Below, piece by piece: positions 1-8,000 of a stretch of 64,000 bases of DNA (the first letter of the stretch is position 1; every line of letters starts with the position of its first letter). The notes under the pieces are model-generated. The model did no database searches, was not told where the DNA came from, and worked only from the letters and a program-made list of their open reading frames with translations. The stretch lies in NCBI RefSeq assembly GCF_014842995.1, contig NZ_JACYXL010000003.1, positions 186,001 through 250,000 of the forward strand, written 5' to 3'. Both the position numbers and the translations under genes were made by a program. The DNA is from Rhodanobacter sp. 7MK24. GTDB taxonomy: Bacteria; Pseudomonadota; Gammaproteobacteria; Xanthomonadales; Rhodanobacteraceae.

Positions 1-430
1 CGTACAGTTCTCCTTCCTCGGCGAATTCGCAATCCAGCCCCTCGTCGCGCACCAGTTCGCCGAGGAGTTGGCGCGAGCGCTGCAGGATCATCGAACGCGC
101 CACGGTCGCGCGATGGAAATCGGTCCAGTTGCAGTGCCGTGCGAAACCCAGCAACCAGCGCAGACGCGGGCCGTCGAAACGCGGATTGAGGTACAGCGGT
201 GCATCGGCGCGCAGCATCGAACGCAAGGCAATGCCCAGCGTTCCCGGCATCGCCAGCGGCGCGGCATGGCTGGGCGTGATCGTGCCGCAATTGCCATGCG
301 AAGCGCCGCAACCCGGCGTGCCCTGTTCCAGCACCCGTACGGCCACGCCCTTGCGCAACAAGTGCAAGGCGCTGGCGAGGCCGATCACCCCGCCGCCGAG
401 TATCAGTACATCCCCACGAGTCGCATTCAT
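1..430 (-). CDS. D-amino-acid dehydrogenase-like FAD oxidoreductase (N-terminal part, runs off window)
   Basis: Reading the minus strand from an ATG at 430 gives MNATRGDVLILGGGVIGLAS and stays open to base 1, so only about 143 residues are present. The GGGVIGLASALHLL stretch (residues 12-25) is a Rossmann dinucleotide-binding loop, and an acidic residue ending the second strand (VRVLEQG) fits FAD binding. The following GASHGNCGTITPSHAAPLAMPG stretch is typical of DadA/glycine-oxidase family amino-acid dehydrogenases, which oxidatively deaminate D-amino acids and pass electrons to the respiratory chain. It is transcribed away from the exported protein that begins at 522. Substrate cannot be assigned without the C-terminal half. 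Confidence 0.85.
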   Translation of the reverse strand, partial: MNATRGDVLILGGGVIGLASALHLLRKGVAVRVLEQGTPGCGASHGNCGTITPSHAAPLAMPGTLGIALRSMLRADAPLYLNPRFDGPRLRWLLGFARHCNWTDFHRATVARSMILQRSRQLLGELVRDEGLDCEFAEEGELY

Positions 431-521
431 CCGCCGATTGTAACCATCTGCTGCGACGCGTCATGCACGCGCTTCGCAGTGCATGCACCATGCGAGTCGC
501 CTACTCATTCAAGGCGTCGCC

Positions 522-1853
522 ATGCTGGCCCATTCCGCCGTTCGTGCAGGCCTTGTCGCCGCGCTGCTGGTTTGTTCCAGCGCCGCCGCACAATCGTTCG
601 ATCCGTCCGCGCTCAAACTGCTGCAGGCGATGGGGCGCGAACCCACCACGCTGGCCCGCTACCAGTACCTCATCCACGAGGAGCCTTCGCTGCGATCCAG
701 CGACCAGGTGCTCGCATTGCAGTTCATGTCCTTCTCGCAGGACGAACTCGGGCTCTACGATCAGGCCGTCTTCAGTTTTCCGCTGAAGGACGACCTGCCT
801 GAAGATCTCAAGCTGCCAACGTCAGCCGATTGGAAGTCGGCCGATGCCGTCGACACCATCGTCGCGCTTGCAGCACAGCGACACCTCGTGATGGTCAACG
901 AGGCGCACCACGACGCGCATACCCGCCAGCTCACTCTCGAATTGCTACCACGGTTGCGCGCCCTGGGCTTCACCTATTTCGCCGCCGAAGCGCTGGGCAC
1001 GGACGATCCCGACTTGGCCAAGCGCGGCTATCCCACTCGCAAGAGCGGCACGGAATACCTGCGCGATCCGCTGTACGGCGACATCGTGCGCGAGGCGATC
1101 CGGCTGGGCTTCACCCTCGTTCCCTACGACAACGGGCTCAACGGGCAGGCGCGCGAGAACGCGCAAGCCCAGACCTTGTACCAAACGGTGTTTGCGAAGG
1201 ATCCCAAGGCGCGCTTGTTCGTGCATGCCGGCTACGCGCACATCGACAAGGCTACAGGGCGTCTCGGCGACCTGCAGCCCATGGCATTGCGGCTCCAGGC
1301 GCTGACCGGCCAGGTGCCGCTGTCCATCGACCAGACCGACTTCCTTGAAACCGGACTGGATACGTCGGACGCCTACCATCAGCTCGAACACACGTTTCCA
1401 TCGGAAAAGCCCGAGGTCCTGCTAAACCGTCAGACCGGCCAGCCATGGAGCGCGCGACCGACGGCTTATGACGTCAACGTGATCCTGCCTCCCAGCCTCA
1501 CCCTCGACGCCTTCGGCAAGTACAAGTACGGGTATCGGATCAACGGCGAAGGCGCCCCGTTGCCACAAGTGATGGATCACAATGAAATGCAGCGGGCGAG
1601 CTGGCTTTCGCTGGACGGCAAGCGACGCCCACACTCCATCGGTGCAGAACTGTGCCGGGGCACAATCCCTTGCCTCGTCAGTGCGCACTACTTCGGCGAA
1701 CCGAACGACGCCATCGCCGCCGACCGGTACGCCATCATGGGTTTCAACGAATCCACCGAGCTTTACCTGCGTCCTGGCCGCTACCGGTTGCGCGCCAGCG
1801 ACAGCGACGGTCATACCCTGTCGGAAAGCAGCATCGACATAGCGTCGCAATAG
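522..1853 (+). CDS. Exported EreA/ChaN-like (Tiki superfamily) protein
   Basis: This 443-residue protein starts with a Sec signal peptide (hydrophobic AGLVAALLVCSSAAAQS, cleavage after AAA). An in-frame ATG exists at 483, but the one at 522 gives a normal signal peptide. The core motif MVNEAHHDAHTRQLTLELL (about residue 125) followed by FTYFAAEAL resembles the His/Glu active-site region of the erythromycin-esterase/ChaN/Tiki superfamily, whose members include esterases, haem-binding proteins and metallopeptidase-like proteins. A second conserved block, LFVHAGYAHIDK, fits the distal part of that fold. The C-terminal 150 residues look like a separate beta-rich region. It lies just upstream of the blaI operator and may be read with or independently of that operon. 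The biochemical function is unknown. Confidence 0.6.
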   Translation: MLAHSAVRAGLVAALLVCSSAAAQSFDPSALKLLQAMGREPTTLARYQYLIHEEPSLRSSDQVLALQFMSFSQDELGLYDQAVFSFPLKDDLPEDLKLPTSADWKSADAVDTIVALAAQRHLVMVNEAHHDAHTRQLTLELLPRLRALGFTYFAAEALGTDDPDLAKRGYPTRKSGTEYLRDPLYGDIVREAIRLGFTLVPYDNGLNGQARENAQAQTLYQTVFAKDPKARLFVHAGYAHIDKATGRLGDLQPMALRLQALTGQVPLSIDQTDFLETGLDTSDAYHQLEHTFPSEKPEVLLNRQTGQPWSARPTAYDVNVILPPSLTLDAFGKYKYGYRINGEGAPLPQVMDHNEMQRASWLSLDGKRRPHSIGAELCRGTIPCLVSAHYFGEPNDAIAADRYAIMGFNESTELYLRPGRYRLRASDSDGHTLSESSIDIASQ

Positions 1854-1870
1854 GCTCTTGCGCCAAATGA

Positions 1871-1908
1871 ATTACGAGCGTAGTCTAAATGAGAACTACA
1901 CTCGTAAT
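1871..1908 (+). promoter_or_regulatory. Candidate BlaI operator (inverted repeat)
   Basis: Arms ATTACGAG (1871-1878) and CTCGTAAT (1901-1908) are perfect inverted copies. Inside them GTAGT (1880-1884) and ACTAC (1895-1899) pair again, so 13 of 14 arm positions match. The dyad sits 17 bp before the blaI start codon. BlaI/MecI repressors bind such dyads at their own promoters, so autoregulation is the natural reading. Confidence 0.65.
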
Positions 1909-1925
1909 TTTTCTGCGGCGCGCTC

Positions 1926-2312
1926 ATGAGCAATCTCACCCCAACGATCAGCGAAGCCGAAAGCCACGTAATGGAGGTGCTGTGGCGCCGTGCACCACAG
2001 AGCTCGGAAGACATCGTCGCCGCGGTACAACAGGCCAGCGACTGGCACGAAAAGACCATACGCACCCTGCTCGGCCGCCTGGTGGCCAAGGGTGCAGTGA
2101 ATGCAGAGAAAGACGGCCGTCGCTACCTGTACTCACCGGCACTGGCCCGCAAACAGTGGCAGTCACAGGAAAGCCACAGCCTGCTCGACCGCGTGTTCGG
2201 AGGCCGGCTCAGCCCGCTGCTGGCGCATTTCAGCGAACACGAAAAGCTGGGCGCGAAGGACATCGCGGAACTGCGCAAACTGCTCGATGCCATCGAGAAG
2301 AAGGGGCACTGA
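1926..2312 (+). CDS. blaI: BlaI/MecI-family transcriptional repressor
   Basis: The 128-residue protein has the BlaI layout. An N-terminal winged helix begins ISEAESHVMEVLWRRAPQSS, a recognition helix contains KTIRTLLGRLVAKGAV, and the wing is KDGRRYLYSPAL; a short C-terminal dimerisation region follows (LLDRVFGGRLSPLLAHF ... LRKLLDAIEKK). BlaI proteins repress their own operon and are inactivated by proteolysis triggered by a partner M56 (BlaR1) sensor. That partner begins 1 bp after this stop codon, and a strong dyad lies just upstream. In Xanthomonadales such pairs often occur without a beta-lactamase; none is seen here, so the inducing signal is open. Confidence 0.92.
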   Translation: MSNLTPTISEAESHVMEVLWRRAPQSSEDIVAAVQQASDWHEKTIRTLLGRLVAKGAVNAEKDGRRYLYSPALARKQWQSQESHSLLDRVFGGRLSPLLAHFSEHEKLGAKDIAELRKLLDAIEKKGH

Positions 2313-2313
2313 A

Positions 2314-3531
2314 ATGGGCCCCATGCTGCTGCGCAACCTGCTGTTCGTGACCGCGGCGCTGGTGCTGGTCCTGCTGGGTCGCCGCCCTGCTCGGCGCGCC
2401 TTCGGCGCCAGCCCCGCCTTTGGCCTCTGGTTGTTGCCGGTGCTGGCGATGCTGCTGCCATGCCTGCCCGAACTACCCGCGCACTGGGTGGCACTCCCGG
2501 CCTTCCGCGTGCTGCCCGATGCCATCGCGTCGGGCGCCATCGACCCGCAAGTCGTCGCATCCTCGTCGTGGCCACACTGGTTGTGGCTGGCCGGTACGAT
2601 CGCAATGATGCTGCGGCTGATCGAGCATCACCTCCGATTGCGCCGCCAATGCCACCCGTTGCCGGCAGCGACGGCCGAGCTCTTGCAGAGTGAGCTGGAT
2701 AGCATCGACCCGCGCCGACTGCGCCTGCATCCGGCCGGCCCCGCCCTGCTATGGGCACCGCGCAGCCTGCTGCTGTTGCCGGCGGACTTCCTCGAACGCT
2801 TCGACGCCGACGAACGCCGTATCGTGCTGCGTCACGAGCTCGCCCACCTGCGTCGTGGTGACGCGCTGTGGAACCTCATCGCCGAGCTGATGTTCGCATT
2901 GTTGTGGTTCCACCCGCTGGCGTGGCTGGCGCGTTCGCGCTTCCGGCCCGACCAGGAGCTGGCCTGCGACGAACGTGTGCTGCGCGATGCGCCGAACGAC
3001 GAAGCTGGCTACGCCCGCACCTTGCTGCACAGCGTCGGCCTGTCGCCCGTGCCGGTGCTGAACTCCTGGCTGACCCAATCGCAACTGAAGGAGCGACTCA
3101 CCATGATCCAGCGTCATCGTCCCGGCGACCTGCGCCGGCGTGCGGGTTTTGTCACGCTTGCCGCGTTGCTGGCGGGCTGCGTATTCATGGCCCAAGCAGC
3201 CGCGGACAACCGTGGAAACCAGAATGCCGAAGCGGATCTCACCTACAACGCGAACATTACGCCTCACTATCCAGAGTCGGCGATCAAAAACAAAGAGCAG
3301 GGCACGGTGGTCCTGGTGATCCTGGTCGACAAAAACGGCAGCCCACGCAAGATCACCATCGATCCCGTAAGCGATGCTTCATCTGCACTTGGCAGGGCAG
3401 CCATGGAGGCCGCAGAACGATGGCACTTCAGCCCGCAGATGGAGGACGGCAAACCAGTCGATGGCTATGCGCGCGTCCCCGTCACGTTCAACCTCGAACC
3501 GCTTCCTGAAAAGACCGCCCAACGAAGCTGA
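2314..3531 (+). CDS. M56 (BlaR1-type) membrane metallopeptidase fused to a TonB C-terminal domain
   Basis: The ATG at 2314 directly follows the blaI stop and gives 405 residues. N-terminal hydrophobic segments (residues 5-20, 34-50, 90-103) precede a cytoplasmic zinc-protease domain with HELAH at 174-178 and a downstream Glu in QELACDE (about 214-220), the BlaR1/MecR1 hallmark. A further membrane segment (about 277-296) leads to residues 311-400, which form a TonB C-terminal domain (NITPHYPESAIKNKEQGTVV ... RWHFSP). It therefore lacks the penicillin-binding sensor of classical BlaR1 and carries an energy-transducer-like domain in its place. The protease probably inactivates BlaI. What the TonB domain contacts is unknown. 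Confidence 0.9.
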   Translation: MGPMLLRNLLFVTAALVLVLLGRRPARRAFGASPAFGLWLLPVLAMLLPCLPELPAHWVALPAFRVLPDAIASGAIDPQVVASSSWPHWLWLAGTIAMMLRLIEHHLRLRRQCHPLPAATAELLQSELDSIDPRRLRLHPAGPALLWAPRSLLLLPADFLERFDADERRIVLRHELAHLRRGDALWNLIAELMFALLWFHPLAWLARSRFRPDQELACDERVLRDAPNDEAGYARTLLHSVGLSPVPVLNSWLTQSQLKERLTMIQRHRPGDLRRRAGFVTLAALLAGCVFMAQAAADNRGNQNAEADLTYNANITPHYPESAIKNKEQGTVVLVILVDKNGSPRKITIDPVSDASSALGRAAMEAAERWHFSPQMEDGKPVDGYARVPVTFNLEPLPEKTAQRS

Positions 3532-3543
3532 TAAATCAGCTTC
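3524..3543 (+). terminator. Perfect hairpin overlapping the M56-TonB stop codon
   Basis: GAAGCTGAT and ATCAGCTTC are perfect inverted copies separated by AA. The stem includes the stop codon, and a short A-rich tract and then CTTTTTGA follow. It is a plausible weak terminator or mRNA-end stabiliser for the blaI operon; there is no classical U-run directly after it. Confidence 0.35.
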
Positions 3544-3622
3544 AAAACACCCCAGAGCTTTTTGATTTGAATATGGTTTATCACCCTGATAACCTCGGCG
3601 CAGCCCACGCCGAGGTTGCCCG

Positions 3623-4177
3623 GTGAACCCGCCGTCCGTCGCCCGATCCGCAGCTTCACCCACGCGCATCGCCCGCTTCGCGTTGCTGGCCGTCGTTCTC
3701 GCCCTGCTCACCGCCTGCGCCAGTGCACCGCGACGATCCGCCTCGGCCACAGAGTCCGCCCTCGCCAACGAACCCGCGCGTGCGCCCGACGGCCAGGCCG
3801 CCGCCGCCAACGATGTGCTGTTCCGTGCGATGGCCCTGGTCGGCACGCCCTACCACTGGGGCGGCAACACGCCTGCCGGTGGCTTCGACTGCAGCGGCCT
3901 GGTCGGCTACATCTACCGCAACGCCACCGGCATGCAGTTGCCGCGTACCTCCGGCGAAATGGCCGACATGGGCGAAAAGATCAGAGGTATGACCGCCCTG
4001 GTCAGCGGCGACCTGGTGTTTTTCGGCAACCATGGCCGCATCAGCCACGTGGGCGTGTACGTGGGCAAGGGCCGCTTCGTACATGCCCCCAACAGCGGCG
4101 GCACCGTACGACTGGACGACATCGACGGGCCATATTGGCGCGACCATTTCGAGTATGGGAGGCGGGTGCTGGATTGA
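3623..4177 (+). CDS. NlpC/P60 family lipoprotein, putative cell-wall endopeptidase
   Basis: Starting at a GTG (3623), the 184-residue protein has a lipoprotein signal with lipobox LLTAC (lipidated Cys32). The NlpC/P60 papain-like domain follows. GTPYHWGGNTPAGGFDCSGL holds catalytic Cys90, SHVGVYVG holds the conserved His142, and His154 in FVHAPNSGG is a second conserved His. The family cleaves D-Glu-gamma-meso-DAP or similar bonds in peptidoglycan stem peptides; the length resembles E. coli Spr/MepS. It is probably anchored in the outer membrane facing the periplasm. It appears to be a single-gene unit ending at the bidirectional terminator at 4281-4305. Confidence 0.9.
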   Translation: MNPPSVARSAASPTRIARFALLAVVLALLTACASAPRRSASATESALANEPARAPDGQAAAANDVLFRAMALVGTPYHWGGNTPAGGFDCSGLVGYIYRNATGMQLPRTSGEMADMGEKIRGMTALVSGDLVFFGNHGRISHVGVYVGKGRFVHAPNSGGTVRLDDIDGPYWRDHFEYGRRVLD

Positions 4178-4237
4178 AGTGCTGCTGGCTGCTCGCCGGC
4201 CGACTGGGCCGAAAGCAGTCTTCCGCAGGCGCGGCCT

Positions 4238-4273
4238 CCTCACCCAAGCCCTGTCCCCGGAGGGGAGAGGGGC
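4238..4273. repeat. Palindromic repeat, family A (single copy)
   Basis: The segment ends in CCCCGGAGGGGAGAGGGG and starts with CTCACCCAAGCCCTG. It is one copy of the C/T-rich palindrome family seen also at 37131-37240, 44032-44073, 44648-44670, 60438-60476 and 60537-60573. All copies combine a CCCTCTCCC/GGGAGAGGG core with a flanking GGTGAGGG-like arm. These resemble REP-type interspersed elements. Confidence 0.6.
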
Positions 4274-4280
4274 AAACGAA

Positions 4281-4305
4281 AAAACGGCGCCCGGGGCGCC
4301 GTTTT
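4281..4305. terminator. Bidirectional rho-independent terminator between the NlpC/P60 gene and slyD
   Basis: Arms AAAACGGCGCC (4281-4291) and GGCGCCGTTTT (4295-4305) pair perfectly over 11 bp with a 3-nt loop. An A-run on one side and a T-run on the other make it usable from both strands. It lies between two convergent genes that stop at 4177 and 4328. Confidence 0.85.
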
Positions 4306-4327
4306 ACTTTGACCCTTGATCCGTCGG

Positions 4328-4813
4328 TCAGTGCGGAGCACTGCCCGGCGGATGCGCGTGGCCGTGCTGCATTTCTTCCTCGGTGGCGTCGCGCACTTCC
4401 TGGATGCTCACGTCGAAGTCCAGCGTCTTGCCGGCCATCGGGTGGTTCAGGTCGACGTCGATGGTGCTCATGCCGACCTTCTGCACGGTCACGGCACGGT
4501 GGCCGCCTTCCTTCAGGGCGAGCACGGCGGTCATGCCGGGCTTGAGGTGCTTGGCGTGCTGGAAATACTTCTTCGGCACGCGCTGGACCTGGCCATCCTG
4601 GCGCTCGCCGTAACCGTCGGCCGGTGCGATCGTCGCCTTGACCTCGTCGCCGGCAGCGTGGTCTTCCAGCGCCTTTTCCAGGCCAGCGATCAGCTGACCG
4701 TGACCGAGCAGGATCCACAACGGCTCGCCGTTGTCGTGCGAGCTTTCCACCTTTTCACCGTCCACATGCAGCGTGTAGTGCAGCGCGACGACTTTGTCCT
4801 TGCCAGCCTTCAT
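4328..4813 (-). CDS. slyD: SlyD-type FKBP peptidyl-prolyl isomerase/chaperone
   Basis: The 161-residue protein opens with KVVALHYTLHVDGEKVESS and has the FKBP signature WILLGHGQLIAGLEKAL. The insert-in-flap domain (about residues 70-125) includes APADGYGERQDGQVQRVPKKYF, and the FKBP fold resumes at VDLNHPMAGKTLDFDV. This domain order is diagnostic of SlyD, a cytoplasmic prolyl isomerase with chaperone activity. The tail is short (EEMQHGHAHPPGSAPH), with only a few histidines, unlike the long metal-binding tail of E. coli SlyD, so a strong nickel-storage role is less likely. Its mRNA probably ends at the hairpin at 4281-4305. Confidence 0.93.
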   Translation of the reverse strand: MKAGKDKVVALHYTLHVDGEKVESSHDNGEPLWILLGHGQLIAGLEKALEDHAAGDEVKATIAPADGYGERQDGQVQRVPKKYFQHAKHLKPGMTAVLALKEGGHRAVTVQKVGMSTIDVDLNHPMAGKTLDFDVSIQEVRDATEEEMQHGHAHPPGSAPH

Positions 4814-4868
4814 TGCCCGTCTCTCGAATGATGCAAAGCGCGAAGTTTATCAGGAGTGCTTTGCCAGA

Positions 4869-5130
4869 GCCTGTTCACGATCTCCCGTGGCCCGCGTTGC
4901 CTTGCCGTGGCCGCCAGGTGGTAGTGCGTGGCGCAGCGCCCCCCTGGCTGACAGATCAGGCCGCGCGCTGCCGCATGATGGCCACGGCAAGGCAACCCAA
5001 GCGGCCGGGTTTGTTTGCCCTCATGCAGGCGTCATCGCTCGGTCGCGGACGGACGTCCACTAACTCTTTACTTCCTTGGGCAGGCGCGCAAACAGCTCCC
5101 GGCACGGGCCAAGGGAGATCGTGAACAGGC
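4869..5130. mobile_element. MITE-like element with 18-bp perfect terminal inverted repeats
   Basis: GCCTGTTCACGATCTCCC (4869-4886) reappears exactly inverted at 5113-5130, and the match continues imperfectly inward for about 10 more bases (TGGCCCG). A second perfect 17-bp inverted pair sits inside, GTTGCCTTGCCGTGGCC (4896-4912) with its complement at 4980-4996. No transposase gene is present in the 262 bp. It fills most of the gap between slyD and the MFS gene. No clear target-site duplication is visible. Confidence 0.6.
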
Positions 5131-5132
5131 CC

Positions 5133-6365
5133 TCAAGACCGATGCTCGCCGAAGCCCACGCCACGCGCCTCCGGCCCCAACCACACCAGCAGGGCCAGCA
5201 CCACGGCCACTACCGCGATCCACAGCGACATCGCCCAGGCGAAATCGCCGCCGTGCTGGTGGGCCAACCATGTCTGCACGGTGGCGGTGCCGGCCGCGAG
5301 CAGGTTGCCGAGCTGATAGGCGAAGCCCGGCAAGGTGCCGCGCACCGCGTCCGGCGAGAGTTCGTTGAGGTGCGTGGGCACCACGCCCCAGGCGCCCTGC
5401 ACCATCACCTGGATCAGGAAGGCGCCGAGGCCCAACAGCCAAAGCGAACCGCCATACATCCACAACGGAATCACCGGAATCGCCAGCAGCGCGGCGATGA
5501 TCATGGCCTTGCGACGTCCCACCCGCTCCGACCACGCGCCGAAGCACAGGCCGCCCACCAGGGCACCGAGGTTGAGCAGCGCCACCAGTACGAAGGCCGT
5601 GCCCGAGCCGGTGGGCAGGTGCAGGTTCACTTCCTCGAAGGTGTGGTACATGTCCTGCGAGCCGTGGCTGAAGGCGTTGAACGCGCACATCAGCACGATC
5701 ATGTAGGCAAACAGTTTCCAGTGGCCGCGCATCGCCTGCCACACGTCCGCGCGGGCATGCTCGTGCCGCCCGGCCTGCCACACCGGCGACTCCGGCACCT
5801 TGCGCCGGATGTACAGCACCAGCACCGCCGGCAGCGCGCCCACCACGAACAGTCCGCGCCAGCCGATGGCGTCGACCAGCAGCCAGTTCGCCAGTGCAGC
5901 GAGGAAGAAGCCGCAGGGGTAGCCGCTCTGCAACAGGCCGGAAACCAGGCCGCGCGACTTCGGCGGTATCGACTCCATCGCCAGCGAGGCACCGATGCCC
6001 CATTCGCCGCCCATCGCCACACCGAACAGGAAGCGCAGCGCCAGCAGCATGGTCAGCGACGTCGAGAAGGCGGTGGCCAGCTCGAACACCGAGAACAGGA
6101 TCACGTCCACCATCAGCACCGGCCGCCGGCCGTAGCGATCCGCCAGCCGGCCGAAGACCAGGGCGCCCAGCGGGCGCGCGGCCAGCGTGAGGAACAGGCC
6201 GTAGGTCACCGCCTTGTTGTCGGTGTGGAATTCCTGCGCCACACCCACGATCACCAGCGTGAGCAGGAAGTAGTCGAATGCATCCAGCGTCCAGCCGAGA
6301 AAGCTGGCCAGCACGGTGTGGCGCTGCTCATGGTTCAGTTCGCGCAGGGACGACAGCAGCGACAT
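5133..6365 (-). CDS. MFS transporter, sugar-acid/aromatic-acid:H+ symporter type
   Basis: The ATG at 6365 (after a GGAG) gives about 410 residues; an in-frame GTG at 6374 is less well placed. The protein opens LNHEQRHTVLASFLGWTLDAFDYFLLTL, with the acidic TM1 residues typical of MHS/AAHS-type symporters. Loop 2-3 carries GRLADRYGRRPVLMVDV (MFS motif A), and GLLQSGYPCGFFLAALANWLLV marks the TM5 region. Twelve hydrophobic segments can be counted. Relatives transport sialic acid, shikimate, lactate or aromatic acids, so the substrate is open. It is a single-gene unit, downstream of nothing on its strand. It is not near enough to the GalNAc genes to be assigned as their permease. Confidence 0.8.
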   Translation of the reverse strand: MSLLSSLRELNHEQRHTVLASFLGWTLDAFDYFLLTLVIVGVAQEFHTDNKAVTYGLFLTLAARPLGALVFGRLADRYGRRPVLMVDVILFSVFELATAFSTSLTMLLALRFLFGVAMGGEWGIGASLAMESIPPKSRGLVSGLLQSGYPCGFFLAALANWLLVDAIGWRGLFVVGALPAVLVLYIRRKVPESPVWQAGRHEHARADVWQAMRGHWKLFAYMIVLMCAFNAFSHGSQDMYHTFEEVNLHLPTGSGTAFVLVALLNLGALVGGLCFGAWSERVGRRKAMIIAALLAIPVIPLWMYGGSLWLLGLGAFLIQVMVQGAWGVVPTHLNELSPDAVRGTLPGFAYQLGNLLAAGTATVQTWLAHQHGGDFAWAMSLWIAVVAVVLALLVWLGPEARGVGFGEHRS

Positions 6366-6546
6366 GGAAGGCACTCCGTGAGGCGGTGGCGCAGGCTAGC
6401 ATGCAGCAAAAATACGGCCGCCACGCTTATCGGCTACACTATGCGCCACGGCTCCCCAGCCGTTGGCGGCCTCGCCGCCCCCATTCCCTCTCAAATATCG
6501 CAACGCGGTCCTGCTTGAACGCTCCGGGTTGCACAGGAGTCGTTCC

Positions 6547-7890
6547 ATGTCTTTCGAATCGCTGGGCCTTGCGCCCGCGTTGCTGCGTGCGCTTGCCGAA
6601 CAGGGCTACGCCGAACCCACCCCGGTGCAGGCCGGAGCCATCCCCTTGGTGCTGCAAGGCCACGATCTGCTCGCTGCCGCGCAGACCGGCACCGGCAAGA
6701 CCGCGGCGTTCGCGCTGCCGCTGTTGCACAAGCTGATCGACGCGCCGGCCACCATGACGCGCCGCCCGCGCGCACTGGTGCTCACGCCTACCCGCGAGCT
6801 GGCCGCGCAGATCCTCGACAACGCGCAGGCCTATGGCAAGCACTTGCGTATCAGCGCCGCCACCATCTTCGGCGGCGTCGGCATGGGCCCGCAGATCAAC
6901 GCGCTGCGCCGCGGCGTGGACATCGTGATCGCCACGCCGGGGCGCCTCATCGACCACATGCAGCAGCGCACGATCGACCTTTCCGGCATCGAGACGCTGG
7001 TGCTGGACGAAGCCGACCGCATGCTCGACATGGGCTTCCTGCCGGCGCTGAAGCGCATCCTCGGCGCGTTGCCCAGGCAGCGGCAGACCCTGCTGTTCTC
7101 CGCCACCTTCGCACCCGAGATCAAGGCGCTGGCGATGCAGTTCATGCGCGAGCCGCGCGAGGTCACGGTGACGCCGCCGAACACCGTGGCCGCCCTGGTC
7201 AGCCATCACGTGCATCCGGTCGATGCCTCGCGCAAGCGCGACCTGCTGCTGCACGTGCTGAGCCAGGACAGCCGTCGGCAGACGCTGGTGTTCAGCCGCA
7301 CCAAGCATGGCGCCGACAAGCTGGTGACCTTCCTCAATGCCTCTGGCCTGCGCACCGCCGCGATCCACGGCAACAAGAGCCAGAACGCGCGCACCAAGGC
7401 GCTCGCCGACTTCAAGAGCAGCCGCATCACCGTGCTGGTGGCCACCGACATCGCCGCGCGCGGCATCGATATCGACCAGTTGCCGATGGTGATCAACTTC
7501 GACCTGCCGATGGTGGCCGAGGACTACGTGCACCGCATCGGCCGCACCGGTCGCGCCGGCAGCGAGGGCATGGCGGTGTCGCTGGTGAGCCACGACGAAT
7601 CCGGCCTGTTGCGCGACATCCGCAAGCTGCTCAAGGACGAGATCGCCATCGACCACGTGGCCGGCTTCGAGCCCTCCTCGCCGCTGCGCCTGGACGCTGG
7701 CGCGCCGCGTCCCAAGCAGGGCCAGCGCCAGCCGCGCGCACCGCAGCGCTCGCAGGGCTCCCAGCAGCAGCGTTCGCAAGGCTCGTCGCAGGCGCACCGC
7801 CCGCATGGGCATGCACAGAAGAGCAGCGGCGAGCACGCTGCAGGCAACCGCAAGCGCCATCGTCGGCCACATCCCGCCGCCAAGGCCTGA
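6547..7890 (+). CDS. rhlE: DEAD-box ATP-dependent RNA helicase, RhlE type
   Basis: The start is the ATG at 6547, where the conserved [19 protein letters not shown] begins; upstream in-frame codons are not helicase-like. All motifs are present: Q motif ([10 protein letters not shown]), motif I AQTGTGKT, Ia [50 protein letters not shown] and [12 protein letters not shown]. The 447-residue length and the basic, Gln/Arg/Ser/His-rich tail (from about residue 380) match RhlE, a cytoplasmic helicase acting in ribosome assembly and RNA turnover. It is convergent with the MFS gene at 8001. Confidence 0.93.
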   Translation: MSFESLGLAPALLRALAEQGYAEPTPVQAGAIPLVLQGHDLLAAAQTGTGKTAAFALPLLHKLIDAPATMTRRPRALVLTPTRELAAQILDNAQAYGKHLRISAATIFGGVGMGPQINALRRGVDIVIATPGRLIDHMQQRTIDLSGIETLVLDEADRMLDMGFLPALKRILGALPRQRQTLLFSATFAPEIKALAMQFMREPREVTVTPPNTVAALVSHHVHPVDASRKRDLLLHVLSQDSRRQTLVFSRTKHGADKLVTFLNASGLRTAAIHGNKSQNARTKALADFKSSRITVLVATDIAARGIDIDQLPMVINFDLPMVAEDYVHRIGRTGRAGSEGMAVSLVSHDESGLLRDIRKLLKDEIAIDHVAGFEPSSPLRLDAGAPRPKQGQRQPRAPQRSQGSQQQRSQGSSQAHRPHGHAQKSSGEHAAGNRKRHRRPHPAAKA

Positions 7891-7972
7891 CCGGCGCATT
7901 TGCAGCAGCGCTCCCTGTCCTCCCTAGTGACGACAGGCGAGCGCAGCCTCGCCAATCCGGCGAAACCAAGAC

Positions 7973-7995
7973 CGTCCCGCTTCGATTGCGGGACG
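7973..7995. terminator. Hairpin between convergent rhlE and MFS genes
   Basis: CGTCCCGC (7973-7980) and GCGGGACG (7988-7995) pair perfectly around a 7-nt loop. The position just after the minus-strand MFS stop suggests a terminator, but there is no U-run. Confidence 0.35.
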
Positions 7996-8000
7996 CGTCG

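Noticed and set aside
4866-5130. Idea that the inverted repeats between slyD and the MFS gene are a transcription terminator
   Set aside because: The arms are 262 bp apart with a second nested pair and no T-run, so a mobile repeat fits better.
5133-6365. MFS transporter as the missing GalNAc permease
   Set aside because: It is more than 50 kb from the aga genes and in an unrelated context; nothing in its sequence points to amino sugars.
6439-7899. Minus-strand frame (486 codons) opposite rhlE
   Set aside because: Antisense shadow with no domain and no ribosome-binding site.
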